Assembly (NCBI GenBank): GCA_025358115.1
Contig: JANYKQ010000009.1
Coordinates: forward strand, 1-64,000
Reading direction: 5' to 3'
DNA length: 64,000 bases
DNA from: Methanomicrobiales archaeon
GTDB taxonomy: Archaea; Halobacteriota; Methanomicrobia; Methanomicrobiales; Methanospirillaceae
Each line of letters starts with the position of its first letter. The stretch's first letter is position 1. The notes beneath the pieces were generated by a model. The model saw only the letters and a program-made list of their open reading frames with translations, searched no databases and had not been told where the DNA came from. Shown here one piece after another: positions 1 through 8,348 of the stretch. Both the position numbers and the translations under genes were made by a program.

Positions 1-21
1 TATCACCGGATAACCGCTCTC

Positions 22-96
22 GGGGACTCCGTCCCCGCCGCTAGGGCAACCCTAATCAGGATTCCATACGCGCAAAAGGTCTGTCGACTTTTGCGC
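22..96. other. Cluster of three short hairpins at the window edge
   Basis: Three inverted repeats follow one another: GGGGAC/GTCCCC at 22-36, AGGG/CCCT at 43-53 and a perfect 9-bp stem GCGCAAAAG/CTTTTGCGC at 70-96. No coding potential is visible in 1-159. The position, downstream of the minus-strand gene ending at 160, would fit structured 3' RNA or a REP-like dispersed repeat. The repeat status cannot be judged from one copy. Confidence 0.4.
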
Positions 97-159
97 TACA
101 AATTACCGGAAACTTGGAAATCCTAAATCGGGAGAAGAACCAAAATTTTTAAAAAGTGT

Positions 160-1272
160 TTAATATTCTTCCCAGCGGTTTTTCTTTCGCAGGAGGAAAT
201 ATGCGGCAACTGCAATTATTACCACAATTACTCCGGCAATGATCAGGGTTGTGGTATTGAGCCAGCCCGCACCGCTGCTGCCACCGGTTTTTGCCAGGGC
301 AAGTTTGAGGTTGATGGCATCGGTTAAGGATTCGTTACCTTTGTCAAATGCCTCTTTTGCTTTCACGCGGGAGAACGCGTAGTTGCCCATGGTATGGAGA
401 TCCCGTGCCGATGAAAGGTATTGTTCTGCACTCTCTTTCTTGGCAATGATGATCGCAAGGCGCGGGTCATTCGTAATACTCTTGTTAACGGTGAAATACA
501 GTATCAGGTCATTGGTTTTGGTAATCGGGGCCCGGGCATTTTCCAGTTCTTTTTCTGCCCATGCCATGTCAAGGAGTTTCTCCCCGTCATCTATCAGGCC
601 GGTTGCCGTGTTGAGGGAGGCCTGGGCTGTGGCAAAATCTGCACTTTTTGCCGACTGGATGGCTGCCTGGGCAGCCGAGTACTTCTGTTCAGCGGCAGTG
701 GTGTTGATTCCCTTCATGGCCTGTGCATTGATATCCGTGCGGAAGGAACTCAGATCTGCCTCCCGCACCGCGATATTCTGGACAACGTCCGTTGGATTGA
801 CGATTACCCGCTCGTAGGTGACAATGGAGGCTGGTATCAGTGCATTGTTCCCATCAAGTTGCTGGACAAGGACTATGGTCCTGTTCATGGATTTGGTTAC
901 CGAGGGAACTGAGCCTTCAAGGGATATCCGTAACGATTCTTGTATGGATGACGGGTACGAGAGGATCCATCCGGAGAGATAGATACTGCGCCCGAATTCC
1001 TGCGGTGCCGGCTGATCGATTCCGTTCTTGACCAATGTAACGGTCCATTTCGCATTGTTCAGATCGGTAAAGACCTGGAGCGTGTTGTCCTTGGGAAATG
1101 TATCGGTCCCGGAGGGGGTCATATCGATCTTAAACGAGGCACTGACATTTGTCCCTGCGGTAAGATCCCCGGTCGGGTTTATGACGGGATTTGATACCGT
1201 GACCGCTGAAGCGATCTGGATTCCGATAATGAGAAACAGCACGATTCCAAGACTCAGATTTCGTAATTTCAT
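160..1272 (-). CDS. Secreted, C-terminally membrane-anchored protein of unknown function
   Basis: A protein of 370 residues. An N-terminal signal sequence (hydrophobic stretch about residues 8-25, ending IASA) is followed by a beta-rich extracytoplasmic part to about residue 160. Then comes a helical, Ala/Glu/Lys-rich segment to about 325, a Gly/Ser linker, one transmembrane helix and a short RKKNRWEEY-type cytoplasmic tail. The layout suggests a cell-surface protein held by its C-terminus. No catalytic motif is seen and no family is recognised. ATG at 1272 is chosen because GGGGAG lies 7 nt upstream on the minus strand; a TTG two codons earlier is possible. An AT-rich stretch at about 1320-1345 could hold the promoter. 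Confidence 0.8.
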   Translation of the reverse strand: MKLRNLSLGIVLFLIIGIQIASAVTVSNPVINPTGDLTAGTNVSASFKIDMTPSGTDTFPKDNTLQVFTDLNNAKWTVTLVKNGIDQPAPQEFGRSIYLSGWILSYPSSIQESLRISLEGSVPSVTKSMNRTIVLVQQLDGNNALIPASIVTYERVIVNPTDVVQNIAVREADLSSFRTDINAQAMKGINTTAAEQKYSAAQAAIQSAKSADFATAQASLNTATGLIDDGEKLLDMAWAEKELENARAPITKTNDLILYFTVNKSITNDPRLAIIIAKKESAEQYLSSARDLHTMGNYAFSRVKAKEAFDKGNESLTDAINLKLALAKTGGSSGAGWLNTTTLIIAGVIVVIIAVAAYFLLRKKNRWEEY

Positions 1273-1434
1273 CCACAATCTCCCCTGTTTTTACGTTTTG
1301 CTCGATTAACTGGACTATCATTTTATAGTCATATAATACCTTTCATTTTTCTCCCCTGCTGGCGTAAAAATTACCCGGACCTGCGGGGAATCACGGTTGA
1401 TTTCAGGAACAATATTAAAAAAAAAGGGCAGTGA

Positions 1435-3426
1435 TTATGGCTGGACTTTTTCCCCGCAGGTATTGCAGAACCGCTCGGTCGGATCGAGCTCAGCATTGCA
1501 CTTCCTGCACAGGATGACTTTCTTCTCCGGCCGGGGAATGGGAACCGGCACTGCCCCTCCCCCGACAATGACCGGGGCGCCGAATCCTCCCGGGGAAACA
1601 ACGGTCGTGCCTCCGGAAGAACCGGGCGCTGCCCGGGTCGAGGCGGTCTGCCCCATCTCTTCGAGTGACTTGGAATGCACGCGTTCCATGCGATCCATGG
1701 CGCGTTCCTCCATCTGCTGCATGCGCTGGACATAGGTCTCCTGGTCCTTCATCCGCTGTTCGTACATGGCCTTGACCTGGTCGGACCCGTATTTTTCCTT
1801 GAGGGCGGCAGCAACCGCAGCACTGTCCTTTGCATTGAGGGCCATCAGCTGCTCTTCTGAAAGCGCCTTTGCCTGTTTCATCCGGGCGATCTCGGCGAGC
1901 TGCTCACCGGCTTTTCCATCTGCCATGGAGATCTGGGCCTCATCAGTGGCTGCGGAACGGGCTTTGAGGCGCTCCGCTTCGATGTCGGCAGCTTTCTGTG
2001 CCTTTTCAAGTTCAAGCGCCTGGTACCCGGTTGCATCTTCGCGTTTTGCTGCCTTCATCTTCCGCAGCAGCTCGATTCCGGCCTCGGCCTCTTTTACATC
2101 CTGGCTGCTGCCCTTGTCGCGCTTCTCGAGATCATAGTCATCGACCGTCCGCCTCCCTTTGACATCAGCATCAATCACTTCCCCTTTCATATCCAGCACG
2201 TGGCGCTGGGTGATGCTCTCGAGCATGAGCTTGCGGGCATAGGCGTTATCCTGCCGGTTGTTCTCGAAGAGGATCTTCATATCCGTCATGTCGTTGGTGC
2301 GGATCACCCGGTCCTTGTCGATGCTGTAGAGATACTTTTCGAGATCCTCGGCGTTCTTGAACTCGTTCATCTTGTCATCGGTGAGCCGTTCCCGGATCAT
2401 CCGGGTGATCTCGTCGAACCGCTTGCGCTCGATCAGTTCACGCTCGCGATCTACCGATTCTTCGGCACGCTTGATCTCGGTATCCTTGACCTTGGTGGCA
2501 ACGGACTGCTCATAACCGACCAGACCGATCTCGGCTTCTTTGCGCATCTTTTCGCGTTTTTCCAGCAGTTCACGCGACATGGTCCCGCGCTGCCGGATGA
2601 TGTCCTTCCAGTAGGATTCATCATAGTCAAAGTAGGGGAGATGGACCAGCTGGAGTCCCCAGCGGGAGAGGGTTGTTGTGAGGTTGAACTCAAAGTCCTG
2701 TTGAAGTTCTTTCCTGAGTTCAAGGTTCCCGTACAGGTCCTCGAAGGAATAGCCCTTGATCTTTGACTGCAGAACATTGAGGAGCTCGTTCCTGATATTG
2801 GATAACAGATCGATAATTTCGAGATGCGGCCTCGATTTCATCAGGTTGTCGAAGAGAAGAATGGGTTTATCGACCTTTATCACCATCTTGCCTTTGACCC
2901 CGGCATCAAAATTCTCTGATGTGCGGAGTTCCCCAATGGAAAAATCAACAGGAATATCGCCATCATCAACGAGAATGATGGTGGTCTTCTCGTAAAAGTT
3001 CAGGGTCCGTAAGAATTCGAGCAGGCTGTCTGCCGTATAGGTTCCCGGGGGCAGGTCACCCTGGTATTTTCCGCCCTGCAGGAAGATTGCCTTGGTGCCC
3101 TGCATGACGGTAATCTTCTTGGTGAGTCCCAGGAAGTAGGAGTTGAGGTCACTGACTTCAAACCGGTGCGCCAGGTCGTTCGGGCGCCTCTGCCAGACAT
3201 TGGACTTGCTTAAGTCGGGAAATGTATCCGGGTAGGTTGCGCTGGCGTACGTTGTCGGTGCATCAACCTTCGCACCACAACCTGAACAGAACGTTGCCCC
3301 GGATCTCACCGGCTGGCCACATTTGCCGCAGAGCTGACCCGACACCAGCTGACCACACTGTGCACAAAACTTACTGTTTTTTTTATTTTCTGCCCCGCAT
3401 GAGCGGCATTTAATGGTATCAAACAT
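1435..3426 (-). CDS. SPFH/band-7-like protein with N- and C-terminal zinc ribbons
   Basis: A protein of 663 residues. Residues 1-55 hold two CxxC...CxxC zinc ribbons (CRSCGAENKKNSKFCAQCG and CGKCGQPVRSGATFCSGCG). About residues 75-300 resemble the SPFH/band-7 (prohibitin/flotillin) fold, with the usual early phrase on a transport-type beta strand (KAIFLQGGKYQGDLPPGTY). About 300-590 is a charged coiled coil that ends in a Met/Gln/Glu-rich stretch. A Gly/Pro linker leads to a last zinc ribbon (CRKCNAELDPTERFCNTCG). There is no signal peptide or clear membrane helix, so it is probably cytoplasmic or peripheral. SPFH proteins form oligomeric membrane-associated scaffolds; this role is inferred from the fold only. 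It is divergent from the zinc-ribbon gene at 3602. Confidence 0.75.
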   Translation of the reverse strand: MFDTIKCRSCGAENKKNSKFCAQCGQLVSGQLCGKCGQPVRSGATFCSGCGAKVDAPTTYASATYPDTFPDLSKSNVWQRRPNDLAHRFEVSDLNSYFLGLTKKITVMQGTKAIFLQGGKYQGDLPPGTYTADSLLEFLRTLNFYEKTTIILVDDGDIPVDFSIGELRTSENFDAGVKGKMVIKVDKPILLFDNLMKSRPHLEIIDLLSNIRNELLNVLQSKIKGYSFEDLYGNLELRKELQQDFEFNLTTTLSRWGLQLVHLPYFDYDESYWKDIIRQRGTMSRELLEKREKMRKEAEIGLVGYEQSVATKVKDTEIKRAEESVDRERELIERKRFDEITRMIRERLTDDKMNEFKNAEDLEKYLYSIDKDRVIRTNDMTDMKILFENNRQDNAYARKLMLESITQRHVLDMKGEVIDADVKGRRTVDDYDLEKRDKGSSQDVKEAEAGIELLRKMKAAKREDATGYQALELEKAQKAADIEAERLKARSAATDEAQISMADGKAGEQLAEIARMKQAKALSEEQLMALNAKDSAAVAAALKEKYGSDQVKAMYEQRMKDQETYVQRMQQMEERAMDRMERVHSKSLEEMGQTASTRAAPGSSGGTTVVSPGGFGAPVIVGGGAVPVPIPRPEKKVILCRKCNAELDPTERFCNTCGEKVQP

Positions 3427-3585
3427 ATGAGATGCCCATCCCTGTATCTTACTTAATCACGAACTGTTATTTAAACATGAGGAATAAATTATGCCCGTTT
3501 AAAAAACCGGTAGCGAATCTCTTTTCTCACCTTTGGGTTGAATCAAAAGATTAATTACAATCCTGAATGGAGATTACCATTAACC

Positions 3586-3595
3586 AAAGGTGGTG
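3586..3595 (+). promoter_or_regulatory. Shine-Dalgarno site that fixes an ATC start
   Basis: AAAGGTGGTG is complementary to the archaeal 16S 3' end. It lies 8 nt before ATC at 3602 and directly after the only usable space, because an in-frame TGA sits at 3596-3598. No ATG, GTG or TTG lies between that stop and the conserved zinc ribbon. Confidence 0.6.
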
Positions 3596-3601
3596 TGAAC
3601 T

Positions 3602-4078
3602 ATCGTCATCTGTCCGAACTGTGGAAAAAATACTCCCGAAGGAAAATTCTGTGAACACTGCGGTGCGGCCGTGAGTACAACACAGACGTTCCAGCAACCC
3701 GCAGCCCCGCAACCGGTATATACCCAGCAACCTGTTGCAGCAAAACAGGAGAAAAATCCCGGGGCAGCTGCAATACTGTCGTTTTTTTTCGCAGGATCCG
3801 GGCAGGCCTACAATGGCCAGACATTAAAAGGCGTGGGAATTCTTATCGGTCTGATCATAACGTCGTTTATTCCCCTCATCCCCATCATTGTCTGGGTTTA
3901 CGGGGTATATGATGCCTATACCACTTCCCAGAAGATGAACAAGGGAGAAATTCCCTCCATTGCTACCAGCACGTTTGCCGTTATCGCGTTCATCGTGGTA
4001 GAAATTATTATCGCGATTGTGTTCTTCCTCGTTATTTATGCGATGATCGTGGGAAGTTCCCCCGGCTATTATTACTAA
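3602..4078 (+). CDS. Zinc-ribbon TM2-like membrane protein (ATC start)
   Basis: About 158 residues. An N-terminal zinc ribbon (CPNCGKNTPEGKFCEHCG) is followed by a Gln/Pro linker, then two hydrophobic segments with a TM2-domain signature: LSFFFAGSGQAYNGQTLKG, a second hydrophobic stretch, and VWVYGVYDAY followed by MNKGE. A third hydrophobic stretch lies at the C-terminus. TM2 proteins are small membrane proteins of unclear role. The first conventional start, GTG at 3671, would delete the whole zinc ribbon. ATC at 3602 has a good Shine-Dalgarno sequence and aligns with the ATG of the related zinc-ribbon protein at 40267 (MVSCPNCGKNTPDGKFCEKC), so ATC is taken as the start. Transcription probably ends in the T-rich stretch after 4078. 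Confidence 0.75.
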   Translation: MVICPNCGKNTPEGKFCEHCGAAVSTTQTFQQPAAPQPVYTQQPVAAKQEKNPGAAAILSFFFAGSGQAYNGQTLKGVGILIGLIITSFIPLIPIIVWVYGVYDAYTTSQKMNKGEIPSIATSTFAVIAFIVVEIIIAIVFFLVIYAMIVGSSPGYYY

Positions 4079-4100
4079 TTTTTTTCTTCCCCTTTTTTTA
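4079..4100 (+). terminator. U-rich terminator
   Basis: Two T runs (TTTTTTT and TTTTTTT separated by CTTCCCC) directly follow the stop of the TM2-like gene. Archaeal RNA polymerase commonly terminates at such tracts. Confidence 0.45.
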
Positions 4101-4173
4101 TTCCCGTTCGTAATCGATCCCATTTTAATACTTGAAAAAACATATTCCGCCACTAGCGAGGTACTGATTCTGC

Positions 4174-4674
4174 ATGGTGACTACTACATCGGTTATTGAA
4201 TTTTTGGGAAAGCTGGTGCCCGGGTATGATTATCGCGCCAAGATGAGCCGGCTGAACACGGACCGCTCCGTGCGGGAGAAACTTGCCCGCGAGCTGCGAA
4301 AGTCTGCGGTGAATTTAAAGGAAGTGAGCGATCTCGCGTACCGGGATGGCAAACGGGAAGTTGTCGACCATATCAAGGATATGCTCAAGGCCATCGACCT
4401 GTTTATTGTCGAGATTGAAGATGCCCCGTTCGGCCAGTCACCGCTGTTCAAACAGGACAAGGTCTCGGATGAGGATATCGATCATATGATTGAGTTCGAC
4501 CGCCAGCTGGTCACCGAGCTCGAAGTGATCACCAAGACCTCCGAGCTCATCTATGACCATGTCTTAAAAGGGGAGACCTCCGATATCATCATGCAGGTGA
4601 GGAAGCTCAAGAAGGAGATCGATGTTATGAAGAATACCTTCTCTGACCGGCTGGATTATTTCATGAAACGGTGA
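4174..4674 (+). CDS. Helical protein of unknown function
   Basis: 166 residues, almost entirely predicted helical and highly charged, with no signal peptide, membrane segment or recognised motif. Repeated amphipathic stretches (for example KLARELRKSAVNLKEVSDLAYRD) suggest a helical bundle or partner protein. It is followed after 10 nt by the coiled-coil gene at 4685, whose Shine-Dalgarno sequence (GAGGGGA) overlaps this gene's stop region. The two are therefore almost certainly co-transcribed and may act together. I do not recognise a family. Confidence 0.75.
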   Translation: MVTTTSVIEFLGKLVPGYDYRAKMSRLNTDRSVREKLARELRKSAVNLKEVSDLAYRDGKREVVDHIKDMLKAIDLFIVEIEDAPFGQSPLFKQDKVSDEDIDHMIEFDRQLVTELEVITKTSELIYDHVLKGETSDIIMQVRKLKKEIDVMKNTFSDRLDYFMKR

Positions 4675-4684
4675 GGGGAAGATC

Positions 4685-6100
4685 ATGGCAAAAGAACCTC
4701 TCTTTTTCAAGGACGAAGCGGCGATGGGCGATGTCTTTGAAGTGGCAAAACAGATAATCGAGCAGACGCGACTCTCTCGGGATGAGCGATCCCGCGTTGC
4801 AACCATCACCGAAGACCGGCTCAAACAGCTGACCGGCAAATTTATTGAATACGATACGATCAATGGCCAGAACAACGAGTACCGGATACGGATTCACCAG
4901 CTGCGGGTGAAGCTGCTCAAGGGCGAGTTGACTCCCGAAGAAGCAAAAACGGCCCTGGACACGCTGGCCGGAGAACGCGAGGAACTCCAGAAGAAGTATG
5001 CGGGTTTAGTCGAGCTCCTTGACGGGCAGATGAAAAATATCGATGCCGAGGTTGAGACCCTCAATACCCGGGAAGCTACCCTCATGCGGCAGCGGGACCA
5101 GTACCATTCGGCCCTCCACATGGAAGTGAAGTGGCTTGCCGAGGGGGAGCTCAAGGAGATTGCCGGGCTTAAGGAGAGCTTAAAGAAAAAACGCGAGTCG
5201 CTGGTGGAAGAAAAAGCCCTGATCTTCAACAAGAAGGCCGAGCTCGCGGAGTCCTTCTCCCTTGTGGAAGATGTAATTGGGAAGAAGACGACCCGGTACG
5301 TATCTGCGGATAATGCCCGGGCCAGCGAGCTCAACTTCCTCGCCCGGTTCGATATGAAGATGAATGCATTCCCGGTCAGGATCTTCTCCCCGCAGGAAGG
5401 TAAGACCTATACCGTGACCGACTGGAAGAAGCATTACCATTATGATGCCGGCCAGGCTGCCGCAGCGCCCGTTAAAGATGCGGCGGTCCCCGTCATTCCG
5501 GTGAATGCCGGTTCGGTGTATGCCATAGAGCACAAGGATCTCGCCTACTTTGGCAAACCGCACAAGACCGTTGTTGCGGAAGCGTTCTCGTACTGCAGCA
5601 TCAGCGATTATGCGGATCTCGGGTTCGATACCCGGGCAGTTACGCTGACAACCCTGATGGGCGTGCTCCGCCCCATCATCCAGCAGGCCGAGGCGGGGGA
5701 TTATTACCATGTGCTCGGGATTGCATCCCCGACCGGCTGGGCGGATGACGTGATTGCGTGGGTGAACGGCGATGGTTCGGGCAATGCCTACCTGAGCCGG
5801 AATGTGGCAGTCTGCCTGATCGATTCGGTGATCGGTGAGATCTATTACAACAGGAGTGACAACCGCATCCTCAGTTACATCGACTATTTCCGGCACGAGT
5901 TTGACCGGGAGCGGGTCGAGAAACTCAAGCCGATCATCCGGGCGGACTTTGAGAACGTTGAATATCTCGAATTCGAGAAGATGTTTGAGAAGACCAAAGA
6001 GGAGCGGTTCATCATCCGGCTGGCATTCTACGAACTTGAGCGGGAGAAAGTGGGGAGGATCAAGTTTGTGGAAGGGGTTGGTATGGTGTTCATGCGGTGA
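4685..6100 (+). CDS. Coiled-coil protein with unrecognised C-terminal domain
   Basis: 471 residues. About residues 20-205 form a long coiled coil (heptad-like runs of L, E, K). A linker leads to a globular part of about 270-471. It contains a hydrophobic strand/loop segment (VLGIASPTGWADDVIAWV), then NVAVCLIDSVIGEIYYNRSD and a C-terminal Lys/Glu-rich helix-strand region ending in a possible winged-helix-like stretch (FYELEREKVGRIKFVEGVGM). The order coiled coil plus alpha/beta domain is seen in oligomeric effectors and in cytoskeletal adaptors, but no family can be assigned. It has a strong Shine-Dalgarno sequence (GAGGGGA, 5 nt before ATG) and is the second gene of a pair with 4174. Confidence 0.75.
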   Translation: MAKEPLFFKDEAAMGDVFEVAKQIIEQTRLSRDERSRVATITEDRLKQLTGKFIEYDTINGQNNEYRIRIHQLRVKLLKGELTPEEAKTALDTLAGEREELQKKYAGLVELLDGQMKNIDAEVETLNTREATLMRQRDQYHSALHMEVKWLAEGELKEIAGLKESLKKKRESLVEEKALIFNKKAELAESFSLVEDVIGKKTTRYVSADNARASELNFLARFDMKMNAFPVRIFSPQEGKTYTVTDWKKHYHYDAGQAAAAPVKDAAVPVIPVNAGSVYAIEHKDLAYFGKPHKTVVAEAFSYCSISDYADLGFDTRAVTLTTLMGVLRPIIQQAEAGDYYHVLGIASPTGWADDVIAWVNGDGSGNAYLSRNVAVCLIDSVIGEIYYNRSDNRILSYIDYFRHEFDRERVEKLKPIIRADFENVEYLEFEKMFEKTKEERFIIRLAFYELEREKVGRIKFVEGVGMVFMR

Positions 6101-6165
6101 GGGGAGAAAAACTATTTTAGATTTTTTTTGCAAATTGCGTAAAAAATTTCGTTTTTACCTCATCT
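6101..6165 (+). terminator. T-rich terminator region after the coiled-coil gene
   Basis: A run of eight T at about 6122-6129 and a second T-rich stretch near 6150 follow the stop at 6100. They fit an archaeal U-tract terminator and separate this pair from the relic on the other strand. Confidence 0.35.
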
Positions 6166-6270
6166 TTATCCCCGGTTCCTGAACCCCGCACGTACCTGAT
6201 GCACAATAGTCTCTGCCTTCTGGATGAGTTCTTCAGGAATTTCTGTTACTCCTATCTCCACTAACGCATC
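6166..6270 (-). pseudogene. Stray copy of a Ser/Thr-kinase C-terminal tail
   Basis: The minus strand encodes a C-terminal tail, GVTEIPEELIQKAETIVHQV then AGFRNRG and a stop, that is nearly identical to the ends of the two PQQ-propeller kinases at 20376 and 29502. The similarity is also visible in the DNA (cf. 20384-20470). Upstream, 6271-6513 continues open but reads as low-complexity Gly/Arg/Trp-rich sequence with no kinase domain. It is best read as a leftover 3' end of a lost or copied kinase gene. The rest of 6271-6513 is AT/CA-rich with nothing else recognised. Confidence 0.65.
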
Positions 6271-6513
6271 CACACTCCATAAAACATCCTCAAACCACAA
6301 AAATCTTCCAACCACCCACCTTCTCAAGAATTTCCTGCCGCGCCCAAAATTTCCCCCCACAAAAAACCAATCCCCCAGCCCCCTTTCCCCCAAAAACCGG
6401 TTCGTATAACCCGCAGGTTCATAGTTTTTTAAATACCGGGTTGCCCCTCCTTTCATTACTGCAATGATCCACAAAAATTTCAGAAACCAAAACCGGGGGG
6501 CTGGCGAAACCCC

Positions 6514-7014
6514 ATGACTAAGGGGAGGCCATCAATAAAAGCCCTGGAGATCGCGACAGGGATGGCGAAGAGCCGGGGCAGGTTATGGGAAGCACCGGCA
6601 AAAGCCGGGCTGCCGTTTGATTTTATAATCTTCTCCGGGTTCTGCACATGGTTTGTCAAGGTCCGGCGTACCCGTTCGAACGTGAGTGCGCCACCGGAGC
6701 TCCTTTTGCTCTGCACAGCCGCGATACGCGGGTTACGCCAGATGCCCGGGAGTGAGGTTTCGGCACGGGAACTCTGGACGCTTTCGCCCCACGGGACATG
6801 GCAGTTCTTCCGGATCGCTGATGATGCAGTAATGGAACTCCGGAGCGATGGAACGATCATGTCCGGTACCGGAACGAGTTCCCCGGATCCCCATCTACAG
6901 CCAGCGGGATCCGGTGTCCCGGTCCCTGGCCAGAGCTTGCCCCCGTCACCCCCGGGGAGCGTCATCTGTCCGTACCTCTCCTCTGCCCTGGGGAGGACCC
7001 GAGATCTCCTTTGA
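6514..7014 (+). CDS. Small conserved-looking protein with a RELW..SP.G.W..FRI motif
   Basis: 166 residues. The first 115 look like a real globular domain: an N-terminal Arg/Lys segment, a Phe/Cys hydrophobic core, then RELWTLSPHGTWQFFRIADD, an ordered Trp-rich motif I recall from short uncharacterised methanogen proteins. The last 50 residues are Pro/Ser/Gly-rich and probably unstructured, and they run into the downstream tandem duplication. The basic, Trp-containing core could be nucleic-acid-binding, but no function can be assigned. A 161-residue reading frame on the opposite strand (6480-6965) is judged a shadow. Confidence 0.5.
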   Translation: MTKGRPSIKALEIATGMAKSRGRLWEAPAKAGLPFDFIIFSGFCTWFVKVRRTRSNVSAPPELLLLCTAAIRGLRQMPGSEVSARELWTLSPHGTWQFFRIADDAVMELRSDGTIMSGTGTSSPDPHLQPAGSGVPVPGQSLPPSPPGSVICPYLSSALGRTRDLL

Positions 7015-7036
7015 TAAATCGGGCTTCTTTTTCAAA

Positions 7037-7685
7037 AATAAGCCTAAAGTATACGGTTTTGTTTTTCGATCAAGTCCCATAATCTGAATATATTCTCATA
7101 AAACGGAGTTTCTAAATCAGCATTTCTGAAATATCTGATTGCTGCACGATATTTGACAAATTACCCCATTTAATCGGGTAAAAATGATCCTTATTGGTAC
7201 CTTTTGGATACAGGAACGGCATTCTGGTGACCTGTATTCCGGGAAAAGATTTACAACCCCATTTTCAAAAAACGCGTTTTTGGGGCTGTCTGTCCCCAGG
7301 CAGAGCGCATCCCGGAACCTCTGTTGGGATCGGCCCGGCATACCAGTACCCGGCCGGGCAGTATCACTTGAACCAGCCTCTCCTCCCCCCTTGGGGTGAA
7401 CCTGATATCCCCCCCTCTCCTTAAAATGCCCCTTTTGCCAAAATAAGCCAAAATTGAACATTTTCCTTTTTCGACCAAATCTCATAATCTGAATATATTC
7501 CCAAAAAAACAGATTTCTAAATCACCATTCCGGAAATATGCGATTGCAGCACGAGATTTGACAAAATACCCGATTAAATCAGGCAAAAAGGATCCCTATT
7601 GGTACCTTTTGGATACAGGATCGGCATTCAGGTGACCTGTATTCAGTGACTCATACAGAACACACGATTTCAAAAAAACCGTTTC
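7037..7685. repeat. Imperfect tandem duplication, period 405 bp
   Basis: The block 7037-7280 recurs at 7442-7685 with a constant offset of 405 bp. Shared landmarks are AATAAGCC, CATAATCTGAATATATTC, GGTACCTTTTGGATACAGGA and GGTGACCTGTATTC. The C/G-rich spacer 7281-7440 also resembles 6880-7036 (the end of the upstream gene), so the unit probably spans the full 405 bp. The copies have diverged by many point changes and no intact gene is seen in 7015-7732. The duplication may therefore be an old noncoding relic. Confidence 0.7.
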
Positions 7686-7732
7686 TTATAAATTACCAGG
7701 ACAATTCACGCCAGAGACCGGCAAAAAAAGTA

Positions 7733-8272
7733 TTACCGGGTCACCACGGTATGGGGGATCATCGCCATATCTGCCGGTAACTCCGGCTGCCCGGTTAACC
7801 GGGGCGGGTTGTACCCGGCAGGAACAATATATGCAGCCACCTGGGTTGCCAGCGCATCGGTGGTTGTCGTCACCATGTCGCACGACCAGGTGTTGTCACT
7901 TTTAATCATGGTGAGTGGCTTGTCCCAGAGTGGCTTGGGTCCCCACCAGCCATCGACAAAGATGTACACAACAACGTTGTACTGTGAGGGCTCCACTCCT
8001 GCCACCCGGCCCCGGATGGGATCCTTGCTCCCAAGCCTGGGAACCGTAGTAAAGACGATCGATGGTGCGGGTGACGTGGTCTGGGGGATGGTGGTGACGG
8101 TGGTCTTCTGGACAACCTGGACCTGGACGGGAACCGGTGAGTTCGGGTCTGACATCTCCTTTGCGCCAAGAAATACGCACCCTGAAGATATGGCCATCAC
8201 GGCAGCGATCAGCATAGCTGCGATAAAAAATACAAACGTCCCCGGCCTCTGGGGGGATCCGGTTATTTTCAT
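7733..8272 (-). CDS. Putative lipoprotein with a GWWGPKP domain
   Basis: 179 residues. The N-terminus has a positively charged start, a hydrophobic helix (about 12-30) and a lipobox-like SSGC, so it is probably lipid-anchored on the outside of the membrane. A Thr/Pro/Val linker (about 45-75) leads to a compact domain. This contains GRVAGVEPSQYNVVVYIFVD, then GWWGPKPLWDKPLT, W-C and a final IVPAGYNPP. The latter pattern resembles a small beta-sandwich found beside carbohydrate-active proteins in bacteria (recalled, not verified). No enzyme motif is present. Minus-strand neighbours are the primase-like pair, about 75 bp upstream. Confidence 0.65.
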   Translation of the reverse strand: MKITGSPQRPGTFVFFIAAMLIAAVMAISSGCVFLGAKEMSDPNSPVPVQVQVVQKTTVTTIPQTTSPAPSIVFTTVPRLGSKDPIRGRVAGVEPSQYNVVVYIFVDGWWGPKPLWDKPLTMIKSDNTWSCDMVTTTTDALATQVAAYIVPAGYNPPRLTGQPELPADMAMIPHTVVTR

Positions 8273-8348
8273 AGTTGTAATTCTTGGCTGACTTCATTAA
8301 AAACTATCGTCTGCGGTTTCATTCCAGCCCCGTGAAGCAGGATCATGG

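Noticed and set aside
5180-6133. 317-residue open frame on the minus strand
   Set aside because: It lies entirely opposite the coiled-coil gene at 4685 and has shadow-like composition; no Shine-Dalgarno sequence or conserved motif.
6480-6965. 161-residue minus-strand frame
   Set aside because: Overlaps the better supported plus-strand gene at 6514 and lacks a plausible domain.
7117-7485. 122-residue minus-strand frame
   Set aside because: Lies across the two copies of the tandem duplication and is not kept in both copies.
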